DNA from: Intestinimonas massiliensis (ex Afouda et al. 2020)
GTDB taxonomy: Bacteria; Bacillota; Clostridia; Oscillospirales; Oscillospiraceae
Length of the DNA stretch: 41,637 nucleotides
NCBI RefSeq assembly: GCF_900626285.1
Contig: NZ_LR131147.1
Span: 1,246,352 to 1,287,988 of the forward strand
Direction of reading: 5' to 3'
Each line of letters begins with the position of its first letter. Positions within the stretch are counted from its first letter, which is position 1. Below the pieces are notes generated by a model, which worked only from the letters and a program-made list of their open reading frames with translations, was not told the origin of the DNA and made no database searches. The position numbers and the translations under genes are program-made. Below, piece by piece: positions 1 to 8,711 of the stretch.

Positions 1-22
1 GTAACGAAAGAATAACTAATCT

Positions 23-778
23 ATGAGTGCTGGGTTGTTGGCACTCTTTTTGTTTATTCTACTAGCTCTGGGGTTCGCCGACAAAAATTGGTTAAATACT
101 CCCGACAAAATATGGTCTCGATCTCCCGGCGCTAACATCGGCAACCGGGAAATGGAGCCGCCCAAGCCCTTTGCGCTGCCCCCGTACCACCAGAATATGC
201 GCCGGGTGTACGCCTACCTCATGAAGCAGCGGCAGATCGACGGCGCCATCATCACCCACTTTGCCAGGAAGGGCCTGCTCTATGAGGATACCCAGTACCA
301 CAACTGTGTCTTTGTGGGCACAGACGAGGGTGGCGTCCCCCGACATGCCCACAAGCGGAGCACCAATAGCTGGGGCAAGTCCTTCAAGGTCAATGTGGAG
401 GGCAGCCGCCCCCAGTACAGCTTCCACCATGTGGGGAGAGACAACCTGCTCTATGTGTTTGAGGCGCCCATCGACATGCTGTCGTTTCTGACCCTGTACC
501 CGGATGACTGGCAGGCCCACAGCTATGTAGCCCTGTGCGGCACCGGAGGGCAGGCCATGCATTGGATGCTGGAGCAGAATCAGCACCTGCGGGACGTGGT
601 GCTCTGTCTGGATAACGACGGGCCGGGACAGTCCGCCGCAAAGCGGCTCCAGATAGAATTGCAGGAAGGAGGATACCACAGCGGTATCCTCCTTCCCGTA
701 TATAAAGACTGGAACGAAGACCTGGTGTCTGGTGCGCTTACATCATCCCCGGCCATGACTGCGGTTCAGAGCTTATGA
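23..778 (+). CDS. DUF3991/TOPRIM domain protein, probably 5'-truncated
   Basis: Family members are accessory proteins of Firmicutes conjugative elements and carry a primase-type TOPRIM fold. The DUF3991 part is recognisable from about residue 42 onward (MRRVYAYL, then HFARKGLLYED and HNCVFVGTDE). The TOPRIM part follows, with the acidic strand VFEAPIDMLSF near residue 147 and the Asp pair of CLDNDGPGQSAAKRL near residue 195. Full-length relatives start with roughly 100 more residues including a CHC2-like zinc finger; these are absent. Bases 1 to about 120 are AT-rich, have no clear ribosome site and encode a nonsense-like hydrophobic leader. The real homology therefore probably begins near base 145, and the upstream part was replaced by rearrangement or lies beyond a break. 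VirD4 follows 135 bases later on the same strand, as in ICE transfer modules. Domain identity is fairly sure; the start is not. Confidence 0.72.
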   Translation: MSAGLLALFLFILLALGFADKNWLNTPDKIWSRSPGANIGNREMEPPKPFALPPYHQNMRRVYAYLMKQRQIDGAIITHFARKGLLYEDTQYHNCVFVGTDEGGVPRHAHKRSTNSWGKSFKVNVEGSRPQYSFHHVGRDNLLYVFEAPIDMLSFLTLYPDDWQAHSYVALCGTGGQAMHWMLEQNQHLRDVVLCLDNDGPGQSAAKRLQIELQEGGYHSGILLPVYKDWNEDLVSGALTSSPAMTAVQSL

Positions 779-913
779 GCCGGAACCATGACAGCCTCCG
801 CCAAGGGAGAAGTATGCCATTCTCCTGGACCGGGGGTCGGTTCACCGTGGACCACCCAGAAGGTCACACTAGAAGAGGGCTCAAATACAGAGAACGAGAA
901 AGGAGACCGAACC

Positions 914-2656
914 ATGATAGACGAAAACTGGATGCTGATTGGACTGCTGGCACTGGTATTTGGAGCTCTGGTTGCGATAGCTGCCCTCTCCAACCGGGGC
1001 AGCCTGAACAGCATCAAGAACAAGACGGTGGGTGACGGCCAGTACGGAACTGCCCGCTGGGCCACCGAGAAGGAGATCCGCAAGAGCTACCGGCGGATAC
1101 CCTTCCGGCCGGCCCTGTGGAGAAAGGGAGAGCAGCTCCCAGAGGCCCAGGGCCTGGTGCTGGGCTGTGTTGGGAAAAAGGACAGGCTGGCCGCTCTGGT
1201 GGATTGTGACGACATCCACTGCCTGATGATCGGCGCCTCCGGCGTGGGCAAGACGGCCTACTTTCTGTACCCCAACATGGAATATGCCTGTGCCAGCGGC
1301 ATGAGCTTTCTGGCTCTGGATACCAAGGGAGATCTGGCCAGAAACTACGGCGCCATTGCCACCAAATACTACGGCTACCAGGTGGCGGTGGTGGATCTGC
1401 GCAACCCCACCCGCTCGGATGGCTACAACCTGCTCACCCTCATCAACCACTACATGGACGTGTGCCGACAGAAGCCGGACAATCTGGCAGCCCGGGCCAG
1501 GTCCGAGAAGTACGCCAAGATTTTATCCAAGACCATCATCAATCCCGAGGGGGAGAGCTTTGCCCAGAACCAGTATTTCTACGACGCCGCCGAGGGCGTA
1601 CTCACCGCGATCATCCTGCTGCTGGCCGAATACCTTCCACCCAAGGAGATCGACGGAGCACTCCGGGAACGGAGGCACATCGTATCCGTGTTCAAGCTGG
1701 TGCAGGAACTGCTGGCTCCCAGCATGGTGCCGGGGAGAAACGAGTTTCAATTCCTCATGGACCACCTGCCGGAGGAACACAAGGCCAAGTGGTTCTCTGG
1801 TTCCGCCCTTAACGCCGCGGAACAGTCCATGGCCTCCGTCATGTCCACCGTCCTGGCCCGGCTCAACACCTTCCTGGACAGCGAGCTGGAGCAGGTGCTG
1901 TGCTTTGACAGCGCCATGGACGCAGAGAGTTTTGCCTCCCAAAAGTCCGCCATTTTTCTAATCCTGCCCGAGGAGGACACCACCAAGAACTTCATGGCCG
2001 GGCTGATGATCCAGACACTGAGCCGGGAGCTGTTCTCCGTGGCGGACGAGCACAACGGAAAGCTGCAGAACCGGGTGGTGTTTTTCTGCGACGAGTTGGG
2101 TACGATGCCCACCTTTGACATCCTGCCCCTCTTCTCCGCCGGCCGCTCCCGACGGCTCACCCTGGTGCCCATCATTCAGTCCCTGGCACAGCTGGAGAAG
2201 AACTACGGAAAAGAGGGTGCGGAGATCATCCAAGACAACGTGCAGGACACCATCTTCGGCGGCTTTGCCCCCAACAGCAAAACCGCCGAGGCGCTGTCCA
2301 AAGCCCTTGGCAACCGCACGGTTATGAGCGGAACCATCTCCAGAGGCAAGAGCGAGTCCGGGCAGTCTTTGCAGATGATCCAACGTCCCCTCATGACGCC
2401 GGACGAGCTCAAATCACTTCCAAAAGGTCACTTCATCGTCATGAAAACCGGCACCCACCCTATGCGCACCCGGCTGCGGTTGTTCCTGGAATGGGGCATC
2501 ACCTTTGGAAAGCCATACCAGGTTTCGGAAAAGGCTGCCCGGAAGGTGTACTATGCAGACAAAAAGGAATTCTTACATGCAGTTCTACCAGAATTTCCAG
2601 TTATGGAACAAAACATACAACAGAAGGACTACCGGATCAGAAAGGGGAAAACATGA
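914..2656 (+). CDS. VirD4/TraG-like type IV coupling protein (CD1115 family)
   Basis: Predicted conjugation coupling ATPase, which brings the relaxase-DNA complex to the type IV channel at the inner membrane. The 580-residue length fits the Clostridia CD1115-type family. One membrane segment lies at residues 7-25. The Walker A motif is GASGVGKT at residues 107-114, and the Walker B strand VVFFCDELG lies near residue 390. The frame stays open upstream to 788, but the start at 914 is preferred because it has a good ribosome site (AAAGGAG) and begins directly at the membrane segment. Its stop overlaps the start of the next gene (ATGA), which indicates coupled translation. The channel genes and relaxase of this element are not in the window, so this is a fragment of a transfer module. 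Confidence 0.93.
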   Translation: MIDENWMLIGLLALVFGALVAIAALSNRGSLNSIKNKTVGDGQYGTARWATEKEIRKSYRRIPFRPALWRKGEQLPEAQGLVLGCVGKKDRLAALVDCDDIHCLMIGASGVGKTAYFLYPNMEYACASGMSFLALDTKGDLARNYGAIATKYYGYQVAVVDLRNPTRSDGYNLLTLINHYMDVCRQKPDNLAARARSEKYAKILSKTIINPEGESFAQNQYFYDAAEGVLTAIILLLAEYLPPKEIDGALRERRHIVSVFKLVQELLAPSMVPGRNEFQFLMDHLPEEHKAKWFSGSALNAAEQSMASVMSTVLARLNTFLDSELEQVLCFDSAMDAESFASQKSAIFLILPEEDTTKNFMAGLMIQTLSRELFSVADEHNGKLQNRVVFFCDELGTMPTFDILPLFSAGRSRRLTLVPIIQSLAQLEKNYGKEGAEIIQDNVQDTIFGGFAPNSKTAEALSKALGNRTVMSGTISRGKSESGQSLQMIQRPLMTPDELKSLPKGHFIVMKTGTHPMRTRLRLFLEWGITFGKPYQVSEKAARKVYYADKKEFLHAVLPEFPVMEQNIQQKDYRIRKGKT

Positions 2657-2913
2657 GTTATTTTAATGACATTTATGGAGACGCTGAGCTGAGCAGCAAA
2701 GCAAAACTGGTGCTGCTTTATCTCCACGACCGTGCCAACCAGAAGGGCGAAAGCTGGTACGCTATCAATACCATTGCTAAAGACCTGTGCCTTTCCCGCT
2801 CCTCGGTCAAGCGGGCAATGAGCGAACTGATCCGGCGGGGAAAAATCAAGAAGCGGGCCAGGTTCAGAGAAAATGGCGGAAACACATCCAACCTGTATTC
2901 CTTAATCGTATGA
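2653..2913 (+). CDS. Small winged-helix DNA-binding protein
   Basis: An 86-residue protein made almost entirely of a helix-turn-helix domain of the type found in replication-initiator-like and GntR-like proteins. The core is SSKAKLVLLYLHDRANQ, then AINTIAKDLCLSRSSVKRAMSEL (recognition helix region, about residues 40-60), then a basic wing GKIKKRARFRENG. The start codon overlaps the virD4 stop by four bases, so it is probably translated with that gene. It is likely a regulator or accessory DNA-binding factor of the conjugative element. Relatives occur at this position in Clostridia ICEs; the exact target is unknown. Confidence 0.82.
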   Translation: MSYFNDIYGDAELSSKAKLVLLYLHDRANQKGESWYAINTIAKDLCLSRSSVKRAMSELIRRGKIKKRARFRENGGNTSNLYSLIV

Positions 2914-3040
2914 GTGGTCCCTCCCTCCGTATTCAACCAGTTCCTTCTCACTTTTGAATCGTCTATTTCTCTAGACTTTTGGCGCACATTCCAGTATTGT
3001 GTGTTTGCGAACTATAACAATAGTGAAAGGAGAATAAGCC

Positions 3041-3241
3041 ATGGCACAACTGCCTGTTACAAAATGTCAGTATTGTGGATCCGAAGATATCGGTGAGGGC
3101 TGGCAGCACGGTGATGCTCTGGTAACCTTCAAGTTTCATGGAATGCTTGGTAACCGTTTGAAGTATCTCATCTGTCGGAAATGCGGTGCTGTACTGTACC
3201 AGTGTGTGGCTGAACCCCACCGCTTCCCGCCCGCAAAATAG
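3041..3241 (+). CDS. Small zinc-ribbon protein
   Basis: A 66-residue protein with two CxxC knuckles (CQYCG at residues 9-13 and CRKCG near residues 46-50), the pattern of a zinc ribbon. A strong ribosome site (AAAGGAG, 7 bases before the ATG) supports translation. No enzyme domain is visible. It sits between the ICE remnant and its XRE regulator, and proteins of this kind are common small cargo in such elements. Function unknown. Confidence 0.72.
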   Translation: MAQLPVTKCQYCGSEDIGEGWQHGDALVTFKFHGMLGNRLKYLICRKCGAVLYQCVAEPHRFPPAK

Positions 3242-3274
3242 TATAAGATCCTTGTTTCTATATGTATGGTCAAA

Positions 3275-3311
3275 AAACAGTGAAAAAGAACAGCGGTTAA
3301 CCTACCGCTGT
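3275..3311 (-). terminator. Rho-independent terminator of the XRE gene
   Basis: An 8-bp stem (ACAGCGGT / ACCGCTGT, 3290-3297 with 3304-3311) lies just past the XRE stop. Read on the minus strand it is followed by two T-rich runs. Confidence 0.7.
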
Positions 3312-3315
3312 CCCT

Positions 3316-3648
3316 TTAAACAACATAGTTCGCTTGCTTGAGCAAGACCTCAACAACGTCAATAATCCTTTTTCGATCTTCGGCAGATATATTTTCCATC
3401 TGCTCTTCCAGTTTGGAATCCTTGGTCCGATAACCCTCATGAAGTACATCACACAAAACCATATCTGAAGTGGCAGACAAGGCGTTGCATATGTCTATGA
3501 ACGTTTCGAGAGCTGGTATCTTCTCTCCACGTTCAATCGCTCCAATATAATTAATACTTAGCCCAGTAGCCTCCGCCAGATCCTCTTGGCGCAGTTCTCG
3601 ATGATGACGGAACTTTCGTATGTTTTTTCCAATGGACTCAAGTCCCAT
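3316..3648 (-). CDS. XRE-family helix-turn-helix regulator
   Basis: A 110-residue Cro/CI-type repressor. The HTH fills residues 5-60: IGKNIRKFRHHRELRQEDLAEATG, then the recognition helix SINYIGAIERGEK. A short acidic and helical tail follows. The start at 3648 is chosen over the open frame from 3669 because AGGAGG lies 7 bases upstream. It is transcribed away from the ICE genes, and a short palindrome overlaps its promoter region, which suggests autoregulation. It is likely the maintenance regulator of the element or its remnant. Confidence 0.87.
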   Translation of the reverse strand: MGLESIGKNIRKFRHHRELRQEDLAEATGLSINYIGAIERGEKIPALETFIDICNALSATSDMVLCDVLHEGYRTKDSKLEEQMENISAEDRKRIIDVVEVLLKQANYVV

Positions 3649-3674
3649 CGTGATACCTCCTATAAGCATTGCAG

Positions 3675-3690
3675 TATCACTGATAGTATA
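3675..3690 (-). promoter_or_regulatory. XRE promoter -10 box with operator-like palindrome
   Basis: On the minus strand TATACT (3690-3685) is a good -10 box. It directly abuts the palindrome TATCA-C-TGATA (3675-3685), about 27 bases upstream of the XRE start. A repressor bound there would block the promoter. No convincing -35 was found. Confidence 0.45.
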
Positions 3691-3967
3691 GAGCCAGAAA
3701 ACAATACACCATCTATTCGGATTTAATCAATACTATTAGAGCTGATTGTTTGCAAAAAATAATATAATAATAAATATACTTCGATGTAGCAAATCTTTAG
3801 GCTAACCAAAACTGATTGAAAAAGTATTCGGATTCAATGTCCATACCACCTTATTTAGAAATGAGCATAGTTTACTGTCATGCCAGTGCCACTAGGGTTT
3901 CCGTCCCAAACCGCTAAAACAAAATCAGAATGCTCACATCGAGATTGTTTTTATTATACATGATAAT
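3691..3967. other. AT-rich intergenic region with a direct repeat
   Basis: No gene is visible on either strand. The region is much more AT-rich than its surroundings. It contains a 14-base direct repeat with one mismatch (TATTCGGATTTAAT at 3714 and TATTCGGATTCAAT at 3825). This could mark the edge of the ICE remnant or a regulator site; neither can be decided from the sequence. Confidence 0.4.
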
Positions 3968-4580
3968 GTGAAAACCGAAAAGGAGGTCTTGGCTATTGTA
4001 GAGGAGCTCAAGCGTCTTTATCCCGACGCTCTGTGTTCCCTGCCTTACCCCAAGCCCTATGAATTATTATTTTCCGTTCGTCTGGCCACCCAGTGTACGG
4101 ACGAGCGGGTCAACCAGGAGACGCCTGCCCTCTACGCTCGTTTTCCCACTCTGGAATCTCTGGCTCAGGCCGATATAAACAAAGTAGAGACCTATATCCA
4201 CTCCACCGGCTTTTCCGGGCCAAAGCCAGAGACATTGTAGCGGCCGCCCAGATGATATTGGAGCAGTATGACGGCAAAGTGCCCGACACGATGGAGGATC
4301 TTTTAAAGCTGCCTGATGTAGGCAGAAAGACCGCCTACCTGATCCTGGGCAACGTATATTATAAGCCTGGAGTGTGGTGGCAGACACCACTGCATTCGGA
4401 TTACCGGCCGTCTGGGGCTTACCAGCGGCACCATGGATCCTGGTGAAAGTGGAACAGCAGCTGCGCCAGGTTCTCCCTCCAGAGGAATCCAACGACTTCT
4501 GCCATTGGGTGGTGCTCCATGGCCGGGCTGTATGCATGGCCCGCAAACCGGATTGTCCCAACTGTACACTGCGTCCCTGA
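3968..4580 (+). pseudogene. nth: Endonuclease III (nth) pseudogene
   Basis: Endonuclease III removes oxidised pyrimidines and nicks abasic sites. Three reading frames in succession spell one HhH-GPD glycosylase: the N-terminus (ATQCTDERVN), the helix-hairpin-helix (LPDVGRKTAYLILGN), and the C-terminus (CHWVVLHGRAVC, CPNC). The frame breaks fit four small indels: one T lost in the run at 4211-4214, two extra bases near 4372-4377, one C lost near 4384-4388 and one extra G near 4442. The aspartate loop after the HhH is destroyed in the middle of this. The iron-sulfur pattern C-x6-C-x2-C is present, but a TGA stop stands one codon before the expected fourth cysteine; the next codon is indeed TGC. 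GTG is the likely start. Inactivation is clear unless the indels are sequencing errors. Confidence 0.85.
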
Positions 4581-4627
4581 TGCTCTCTATTTACGTAGCA
4601 CCAAGTAGAAACCATATAATTTTCCAG

Positions 4628-4695
4628 CATAGATTCTATGCAATCTATGCATAGCGTGCCCTCTGTCTTGACGAGTCCGATTGAATTATTATAAG
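4628..4695 (+). promoter_or_regulatory. Promoter of the M20 peptidase with upstream inverted repeat
   Basis: TTGACG (4668-4673), a 16-base spacer and TATAAG (4690-4695) form a good sigma-A promoter 45 bases before the peptidase start. Just upstream is a 9-bp inverted repeat, GCATAGATT / AATCTATGC, with a 6-base spacer (4628-4651). Its position above the -35 suits an activator or an upstream repressor site. Confidence 0.6.
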
Positions 4696-4739
4696 ATTCA
4701 AATGAAATATCTCAAATCTGACAAAAAGGCGGGGTTATC

Positions 4740-5855
4740 ATGATCGACGGCAAACGTGTGGTCGAAACATTTCTGGACTACGTCCAAATTGACAGTGAAA
4801 CACACCATGAGCATGAAATGACCGCCCGGCTTGTGGCGGATCTGAAGGCACTCGGCCTTGCAGTGACAACCGATGAGGCGGGAAAAGCTGCTGACTCCGA
4901 CGGTGCCAACGTCTATTGCCATATTGACGGGGATCCCTCCAGTGACTGTATTCTGTTCAGTTCCCATATGGATACTGTGACGCCGGGAAAGGGAATCCGC
5001 CCACAGATTAGAGACGGCTACATCTACAGCGATGGCACCACTGTTTTGGGGGCTGATGACAAGTCAGGAGTCGCCGCTATTATGGAAGCTCTGCGTGCCT
5101 TGCTGGAGAGCGGGGTTCCCCACCGCCCCATTGATATTCTCTTTACCATTCGGGAAGAGGGTGGGCTGAACGGCTCGGCAAATGTGGACTACAGCCGTCT
5201 GAAAGCCAAATACGGCGTGGTTCTGGACGCCAGCAACGATGTAGGAAAAATCGTCTCCAGCGCACCAGGTCAAATCCGGATTTATGCAGATATTTACGGT
5301 AAGCGGGCCCATGCCGGCTCTGATCCGGAGAAGGGCGTCAGTGCAATCCAGGCCGCAGCCGTGGCGGTAAGCAACATGAAGCTGCAGCGCATTGATGAGG
5401 AGACCACTGCCAACATCGGCACACTCTCCTGCGTGGGGGAGACAAACGTGGTGCAGGATCATGTGGTCTTTGCCGCTGAGACCCGCAGCAAGAACCAGGA
5501 AAAGCTGGAAGCCCAGGCTGCCCATATGGTCTCCTGTCTGCAGGCCGCCTGCGATACCTTTGGCGCGCGGCTGGAATACCGGCTTCACCACAGCTACCGC
5601 AGCTATTCTCTGCCGGAAAACCATCCCCATGTCCAGCGTATGATGCAGGCATGCAGGCAGGTAGGTTGTGACCCATGGCTGACCTATACCGGCGGCGGGA
5701 CTGATGGAAACCATTTCAACGCCCACGGCATTGAAACCGCAGTTCTGGCCTGCGGCATGGAATACGAGCATACCACCGGAGAGCGGGTTTCCATCCAGAA
5801 TCTACAAGACGCCGCAAAAGTCGTATATACTTTGATGCTACCGGACGAGCACTGA
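4740..5855 (+). CDS. M20-family metallopeptidase (peptidase T-like)
   Basis: A di-zinc exopeptidase of 371 residues that probably cleaves short peptides or N-acyl amino acids in the cytoplasm. All family motifs are present: SHMDTV (H76 ligand, D78), GADDKSG (bridging D106), IREEGGLNGS (base E139 and ligand E140), VLDAS (ligand D163) and GGTDGNHFNAHG (ligand H329). The dimerisation/lid domain lies at about residues 175-285. No signal peptide is visible. A ribosome-site-like AAGGCGGGG precedes the ATG. It has its own promoter and ends at a strong terminator, so it is monocistronic. Nearby YtcJ, AbgT and C45 genes suggest a shared theme of peptide and amide scavenging. Confidence 0.9.
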   Translation: MIDGKRVVETFLDYVQIDSETHHEHEMTARLVADLKALGLAVTTDEAGKAADSDGANVYCHIDGDPSSDCILFSSHMDTVTPGKGIRPQIRDGYIYSDGTTVLGADDKSGVAAIMEALRALLESGVPHRPIDILFTIREEGGLNGSANVDYSRLKAKYGVVLDASNDVGKIVSSAPGQIRIYADIYGKRAHAGSDPEKGVSAIQAAAVAVSNMKLQRIDEETTANIGTLSCVGETNVVQDHVVFAAETRSKNQEKLEAQAAHMVSCLQAACDTFGARLEYRLHHSYRSYSLPENHPHVQRMMQACRQVGCDPWLTYTGGGTDGNHFNAHGIETAVLACGMEYEHTTGERVSIQNLQDAAKVVYTLMLPDEH

Positions 5856-5883
5856 TCGAAAAGAGCTTTCACATAAAAGCAGA

Positions 5884-5923
5884 CAGCCTCGGACGGATTT
5901 ACCCGTCCGAGGCTGCAGTTTTT
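5884..5923. terminator. Terminator between M20 peptidase and MATE gene
   Basis: A 13-bp perfect stem (CAGCCTCGGACGG / CCGTCCGAGGCTG, loop of 6) is followed by T5 on the plus strand, where it reaches the MATE stop codon. It serves the peptidase gene, and perhaps both convergent genes. Confidence 0.85.
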
Positions 5924-7328
5924 ATTTTCTCAGGCCAGCCCAGGCATAGAGCCATTTTTTCCGATAGAACCGCACCATGGATATCGAGGCCCGTGCCACC
6001 CAGTCCATGGCCATCGCGATCCACACCGCGTTCAGCCCCAGATCAAAGCCGTGCAGTAAAATCAGCGCCACGGAAACCCGAACACCCCACATGCCGATGA
6101 GAGAGACATAGAAGGGCCATTTCGTATCACCGGCTCCCCGCAGCACCCCCGCCAAAACAGTTCCAATTGCCTGGAATGGCTCTGCAAAGGCTTCGATCCG
6201 CAGAACCGTAGCACCCATAGCAATGACCTGTTCATCCCGAGTAAATACCCCCATGATCTGGGGAGCAAACAGAAACATACCAATGCTCAACAGGGTAATG
6301 GACAGCACCGCCAACTTGACACAGCCTGTCCCATACCGGATTGCCTGTTCTTCCCGCTTGGCACCCAATGCCTGTGACACCAGCGTAGTTCCCGCAGTGG
6401 CAAAGCCGAACATAGGCAGGTAGCACAGCGACTCTCCCGTGTTGGCCAGTTGATTGGCAGACAGTGCGGCAGTTCCGGCACTGGTAATCAAAGCGGTCAT
6501 TACGATTTGCCCGGAGGAAATGGTAACCCGCTCCACCGCCGTGGGAAAAGCCAACCTGGCTGCCTGCTGGATAATTATCCGGCTCGGCCGATAATCATCT
6601 CGGAGCCGAATTGCCAGTTCACTCCGGGTTCGGAACAGGGTTATCAGCATACAGGTACCGGAAAAGGCAATCCCCAGCGTCGTCGCAATTGCCGCACCCC
6701 ATACGCCGAGACCGGCTCCGGGCATGGTCACATTCATACCCAGAATTTGAAGTTGCCGCGTGGGATAAATCAGCAGAAAGTTGCCGCAGATGTTGATCAG
6801 ATTGGTCAGAATATTGAAGAACATGGGGGTTCTTGTATCCCCGGAAACCCGCAGCAAATTGGCACATATGACCAGCGCCGCCTGAAACAGATAGGCGCTG
6901 CCAATGGTGGTGTAATATTGCTGGGAAAGCGGAATTACCTGTTGATCTGCACCCATCCACCGGGCCAGATTGGGCCCCAATACCGCCACCGCCGCCAATG
7001 TCAGTATGGCACCTACCACAAAGACAGACAAAACTGCCTGCCGAATAACACAGCGGGCTTTTTCCAGGTTTCCTTCTCCAATACTACGCCCCACAATGGC
7101 CGCAAAGCCCAGCGAAATGGCCATCAACAGCCCGTTGATCATCCAAACGGTAGACTGACTCACTCCAATGGCCGCCGTTGCGTCAATACCCACCGTGCCG
7201 ACCATTGCAATATCTACATAGTTAACCGCAGTCTGAAGCAACTGCTCAATAATGGTGGGCCATGCCAGAAATAAAATAATCTGATAGGGCGACCTGCCGG
7301 TATCCAGCAGATCGGGCAGGCTCTTCAT
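5922..7328 (-). CDS. MATE-family efflux transporter
   Basis: A 468-residue membrane protein with the 12-helix pattern of the multidrug and toxic compound extrusion family, likely a Na+ or H+ coupled exporter. The N-terminus (ILFLAWPTIIEQLLQTAVNY) and the repeat-like segment LAFPTAVERVTIS mark the starts of the two six-helix halves. The conserved VNYVDIAMVG and GATGDTK-like (RGAGDTKWPF) loops are visible. A purine-rich ribosome site precedes the ATG. It lies 29 bases after the AbrB-family gene on the same strand and is probably co-transcribed with it under the divergent LysR gene. Substrate unknown. Confidence 0.92.
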   Translation of the reverse strand: MKSLPDLLDTGRSPYQIILFLAWPTIIEQLLQTAVNYVDIAMVGTVGIDATAAIGVSQSTVWMINGLLMAISLGFAAIVGRSIGEGNLEKARCVIRQAVLSVFVVGAILTLAAVAVLGPNLARWMGADQQVIPLSQQYYTTIGSAYLFQAALVICANLLRVSGDTRTPMFFNILTNLINICGNFLLIYPTRQLQILGMNVTMPGAGLGVWGAAIATTLGIAFSGTCMLITLFRTRSELAIRLRDDYRPSRIIIQQAARLAFPTAVERVTISSGQIVMTALITSAGTAALSANQLANTGESLCYLPMFGFATAGTTLVSQALGAKREEQAIRYGTGCVKLAVLSITLLSIGMFLFAPQIMGVFTRDEQVIAMGATVLRIEAFAEPFQAIGTVLAGVLRGAGDTKWPFYVSLIGMWGVRVSVALILLHGFDLGLNAVWIAMAMDWVARASISMVRFYRKKWLYAWAGLRK

Positions 7329-7357
7329 AATCGCGTTCCACCTCTGCTCCGCAAAAG

Positions 7358-8392
7358 TTATCCCAATATCCCCGCCAAAACGTGGATAATCTGCGGAAAT
7401 ATAGAGATTACCAGTACCATGCGTACGATCTGCAGCACAATCAAGTCAGGATTGTGAATGTCCAGATCGCTGGAAATAAGGGCCATATCGCTGGCGCCTG
7501 CAGGTGTGGCAATCAGCATGGACTCCCGCCGGGTGAAACCGCAAAAGCGGTGCAATACTCCACCCAGCAGGAAACAATTGCACGCATAGACCAGTACCAG
7601 CAGCAAAACAGGGATAATCAATACACGCATGCCCAGCAGATCTTCCAGTCCCAAACTGGCGCCGATATACGCACCGGAAAGTACCTGAGCTACGCGCTTG
7701 AGCCACATGGGAATGGACGCCCGCCCAAAGATCAACTTAAGTGCGATCACGCCAAGCATAGCAAACAGCAGCGTTCCTACCGGTATTCCGGATTTTTTCC
7801 CGATCACTCCGCACACCACTGCCACTACCATCGTCAATACAACCAGCTTCCAACTGCTGTCCTTTGCAATGACCCGCGCCGCTCCTGATCGCTCCTCCGC
7901 AGGCTCGTCCCGGGTTACCCGCATAATGATAGAGGGAAAAATACCAATGCCCGCTACCAACCGCATAAACTGCGCTACCGCTACATCGCCAGCGTTGGCA
8001 CCCATATCTGCTGCAATGATGGGCACATCGCTCATCCCGCCTGGTACCGCGCAGAAGAAAGCAGTTAGCCAATCTACACCGCTTAACGTGTGGATCACTA
8101 CCCCCATGACCATGTTCAGCACAAACATACTTCCCAGTAGCAGTGCAGCCGGTTTGAACAGGTAGGGCATCCGCTTTAGATCGCTTTTTTCCACGGTGGC
8201 CCCTATAAAAGCTCCGGCGGTAATTTGAGCCGCCATTCTGGCTTCAGGTGGCATATAGGATAAGCCCGTTCCGATATTCAGTGCTGTCACCCCTACCAAG
8301 GCGCCTACCATCATGCCGCCAGGTACTTTTAGTTTGAAGAAAAGAAGTCCCACTGCGACCCCTACCGCCAGAGTAATCAGTAATCGTACCAC
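7358..8392 (-). CDS. AbrB-family membrane transporter
   Basis: An integral membrane protein of about 344 residues. It is built from two copies of the AbrB-family (ammonia monooxygenase-regulator-like) domain, each with a glycine-rich helix pattern: PGGMMVGALVGVTALN in the first half and SIPMWLKRVAQVLSGAYIGASLG in the second. PGGMSDVPIIAADMGA and ATPAGASDMALISSDL are the matching signature loops, each with a conserved Asp. These proteins are predicted transporters of small organic acids or amides; the name does not refer to the Bacillus regulator AbrB. The frame is open to 8476 without a good ATG. The GTG at 8392 with AGGGAG upstream is the preferred start, but this is uncertain. Confidence 0.82.
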   Translation of the reverse strand: MVRLLITLAVGVAVGLLFFKLKVPGGMMVGALVGVTALNIGTGLSYMPPEARMAAQITAGAFIGATVEKSDLKRMPYLFKPAALLLGSMFVLNMVMGVVIHTLSGVDWLTAFFCAVPGGMSDVPIIAADMGANAGDVAVAQFMRLVAGIGIFPSIIMRVTRDEPAEERSGAARVIAKDSSWKLVVLTMVVAVVCGVIGKKSGIPVGTLLFAMLGVIALKLIFGRASIPMWLKRVAQVLSGAYIGASLGLEDLLGMRVLIIPVLLLVLVYACNCFLLGGVLHRFCGFTRRESMLIATPAGASDMALISSDLDIHNPDLIVLQIVRMVLVISIFPQIIHVLAGILG

Positions 8393-8476
8393 GCTAACCC
8401 GCTCCCTTAACCTTCCATTGATGTGCGGCCGCACATTTCTTGACTTTAGTCTAATGGAAAGCCACTTGCGATGCAA

Positions 8477-8711
8477 GTCGGGCCATTTTGGGAGGGCACA
8501 CGCTATCTCCTCAATAAAAATGTAAAAGTTTCATTTTATTTGTCGGTTTTAATCGCTATGTGCACGAAATAATTTTGCATTATTTTTTCTTATGATCCTT
8601 CATAAAAAGATTCCATGGCACTTTACCCACAACAACGGATGTTTTGCCCCTGTGGCAGACGGTTCCTATTCAAACGCCGCTCCAATCTCTGGAGCTTAAG
8701 GAGAGAGCAAT
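8477..8711. promoter_or_regulatory. Divergent control region, AbrB transporter / LysR
   Basis: AT-rich DNA between two divergent genes, the usual place for LysR operator sites. A 6-bp hairpin (GCTCCA / TGGAGC, 8679-8695) stands directly before the LysR ribosome site AAGGAGAG and could affect its translation. No unambiguous promoter was picked. Confidence 0.4.

Noticed and set aside
788..913. Longer VirD4 start at 788
   Set aside because: The extra 42 codons have no ribosome site and are unlike the family, while 914 has AAAGGAG and begins at the membrane segment.
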